Part shown: in pieces, positions 6,692 to 7,158 of the stretch
Numbering within the stretch: position 1 is the stretch's first letter
Layout: every line of letters starts with the position of its first letter
Assembly (NCBI GenBank): GCA_947097375.1
Contig: CAMURE010000029.1
Coordinates: forward strand, 1-7,158
DNA length: 7,158 bases
DNA from: an uncultured Candidatus Saccharibacteria bacterium
Lineage (GTDB): Bacteria > Patescibacteria > Saccharimonadia > Saccharimonadales > Nanosynbacteraceae
Direction: 5' to 3'
Notes under the pieces: model-generated
The model's database searches: none
Told to the model about the DNA's origin: nothing
What the model saw: only the letters and a program-made list of their open reading frames with translations
Position numbers and translations under genes: made by a program

Positions 6692-7158
6692 TAAAGGGAT
6701 CTATATTCCGTTCGGATTTGAAACAGCTCGTTTACCTCTGGTGGCGAGCTGTTTTTATGGGTTCCAAAGTTTATTTGTTCGTAGGTTGGAAGCTTGTTGA
6801 ATATAGCACCGAAAAAGGCGGCTTTTCGCAGTGGATTACAGAGGTCGAGTAGCAGTTCCGAGAGGTGTTCCAAAATGTATTTTGCATATTGCAAAACTTG
6901 ATCAAATTCAGCTTGTAAATTCGGTTGTTTGGCAATCTCCTCATCCAGCTCCGCTAATTCTTTTTCGACGCTAACAATATCCTCTTCAAGGTATTTTAAG
7001 GCGGTCTCGCTTGTAACAATACGCATCCGATCAACGGTTGCCTTGATTTGGCTTTGCAAGCTCTCGCGGTGCTCTAGGCGTTGCCTACTAGCATCAATCT
7101 GCTTGGTCTGACGTTCGCGCCACAATTCAGCGATAGCGGCGATAACATCGTCAACATA
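6628..7158 (-). CDS. Serine recombinase/integrase, C-terminal part, reading into antisense tRNA-Glu (5' end outside window)
   Basis: The frame is open at the right edge, so the TTG at 7125 is not a real start; 176 residues are visible. The catalytic resolvase domain and any zinc ribbon lie outside. What remains is a long charged coiled coil (visible residues about 12-75, with KYLEEDIVSVEKELAELDEE) and then the block LCNPLRKAAFFGAIFNKLP and PPEVNELFQIRTEYRSL, matching the C-terminal region of large serine recombinases from mobile elements, recognised from family memory. There is no stop before the tRNA: the last 20 residues (GDPTGNRTRV through CPNR) come from tRNA-Glu read backwards, and the TAG stop (6630-6628) lies in its D arm. 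This matches a recombinase at the end of an element integrated at the tRNA 3' end. The region is poorer in G+C than its neighbours. Confidence 0.85.
   Translation of the reverse strand, partial: YVDDVIAAIAELWRERQTKQIDASRQRLEHRESLQSQIKATVDRMRIVTSETALKYLEEDIVSVEKELAELDEEIAKQPNLQAEFDQVLQYAKYILEHLSELLLDLCNPLRKAAFFGAIFNKLPTYEQINFGTHKNSSPPEVNELFQIRTEYRSLYGDPTGNRTRVAGMRTQCPNR
6660..7158. mobile_element. Left end of an element integrated at the 3' end of tRNA-Glu (partial)
   Basis: A recombinase gene points outward and abuts an intact tRNA 3' end, and base composition drops just beyond it. This is the usual layout of an integrative element whose attachment core lies in the tRNA 3' half, with the element's own copy restoring the tRNA. 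The left limit given is a guess within the tRNA, because the core can only be mapped against the second att copy, which would lie to the right of this window. Cargo genes are not visible. Confidence 0.6.
6721..6756 (+). terminator. Terminator-like hairpin for the tRNA-Glu transcript, inside the recombinase gene
   Basis: AAACAGCTCG (6721-6730) pairs perfectly with CGAGCTGTTT (6745-6754). A small inner ACC/GGT pairing can form in the 14-base loop, and a run of five T ends at 6756. The T tract follows the stem only on the plus strand, so it should stop transcripts coming from the tRNA, 30 bases past the CCA. On the minus strand the same bases encode the conserved NSSPPEVNELF part of the recombinase. 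Confidence 0.65.

Noticed and set aside
6880..6896. Perfect palindrome TTTTGCA-TAT-TGCAAAA inside the recombinase gene
   Set aside because: A 7-base inverted repeat is expected several times by chance in 7 kb, and it lies within ordinary coiled-coil codons.
7123..7125. TTG as the start of a 165-residue protein
   Set aside because: The frame continues without a stop to the window edge with sensible coiled-coil residues, so the gene is a truncated longer recombinase.
1..7158. CRISPR array, toxin-antitoxin pair or defence system
   Set aside because: No regularly spaced repeats and no small gene pairs or defence motifs were seen on either strand.

Overview
The window looks like chromosomal DNA of a candidate-phyla-radiation bacterium, most likely Saccharibacteria (TM7). 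This is inferred from the gene mix (PEGA, DUF4367 and DUF3048 envelope proteins beside gltX), from promoters placed so close to start codons that the mRNAs should be leaderless, and from a serine recombinase that reads antisense into a tRNA. All frames are consistent with the standard bacterial code. Lineage assignment is moderately confident only.

Left part: a minus-strand gene (1-914) runs off the left edge and encodes a membrane-anchored PEGA-domain protein with a probable beta-propeller. It is divergent from a plus-strand gene (1003-1947) for a single-pass membrane protein with a long basic, proline-rich tail and a C-terminal DUF4367-like domain. An 88-base divergent promoter region separates them.

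Middle: gltX (glutamyl-tRNA synthetase, 2017-3450) and a DUF3048/YerB-family membrane protein (3537-4676) each have their own extended -10 promoter, with the predicted transcription start on the A of ATG. A sensor histidine kinase (about 4724-6184) and a single-domain response regulator (6197-6571) follow the DUF3048 gene closely and probably form an operon with it. This gives a surface-exposed protein, a kinase and a phospho-receiver as a plausible envelope-signalling unit. The response regulator, an internal gene, has a strong Shine-Dalgarno sequence, unlike the promoter-proximal genes.

Right part: a tRNA-Glu(CTC) gene with its own promoter (promoter 6569-6597, tRNA 6617-6691) is the apparent integration target of a mobile element entering from the right. 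The element's serine recombinase (6628-7158, minus strand, 5' end outside the window) has no stop codon of its own before the tRNA. Its last 20 residues are encoded by the antisense strand of the tRNA. A terminator-like hairpin for the tRNA transcript (6721-6756) lies inside the recombinase coding sequence. Base composition falls in this part (25 G+C of 60 at 6841-6900 against 40 of 60 at 5701-5760), as expected for acquired DNA. No gene-free stretch exceeds 100 bases, and no CRISPR array or complete insertion sequence was seen.
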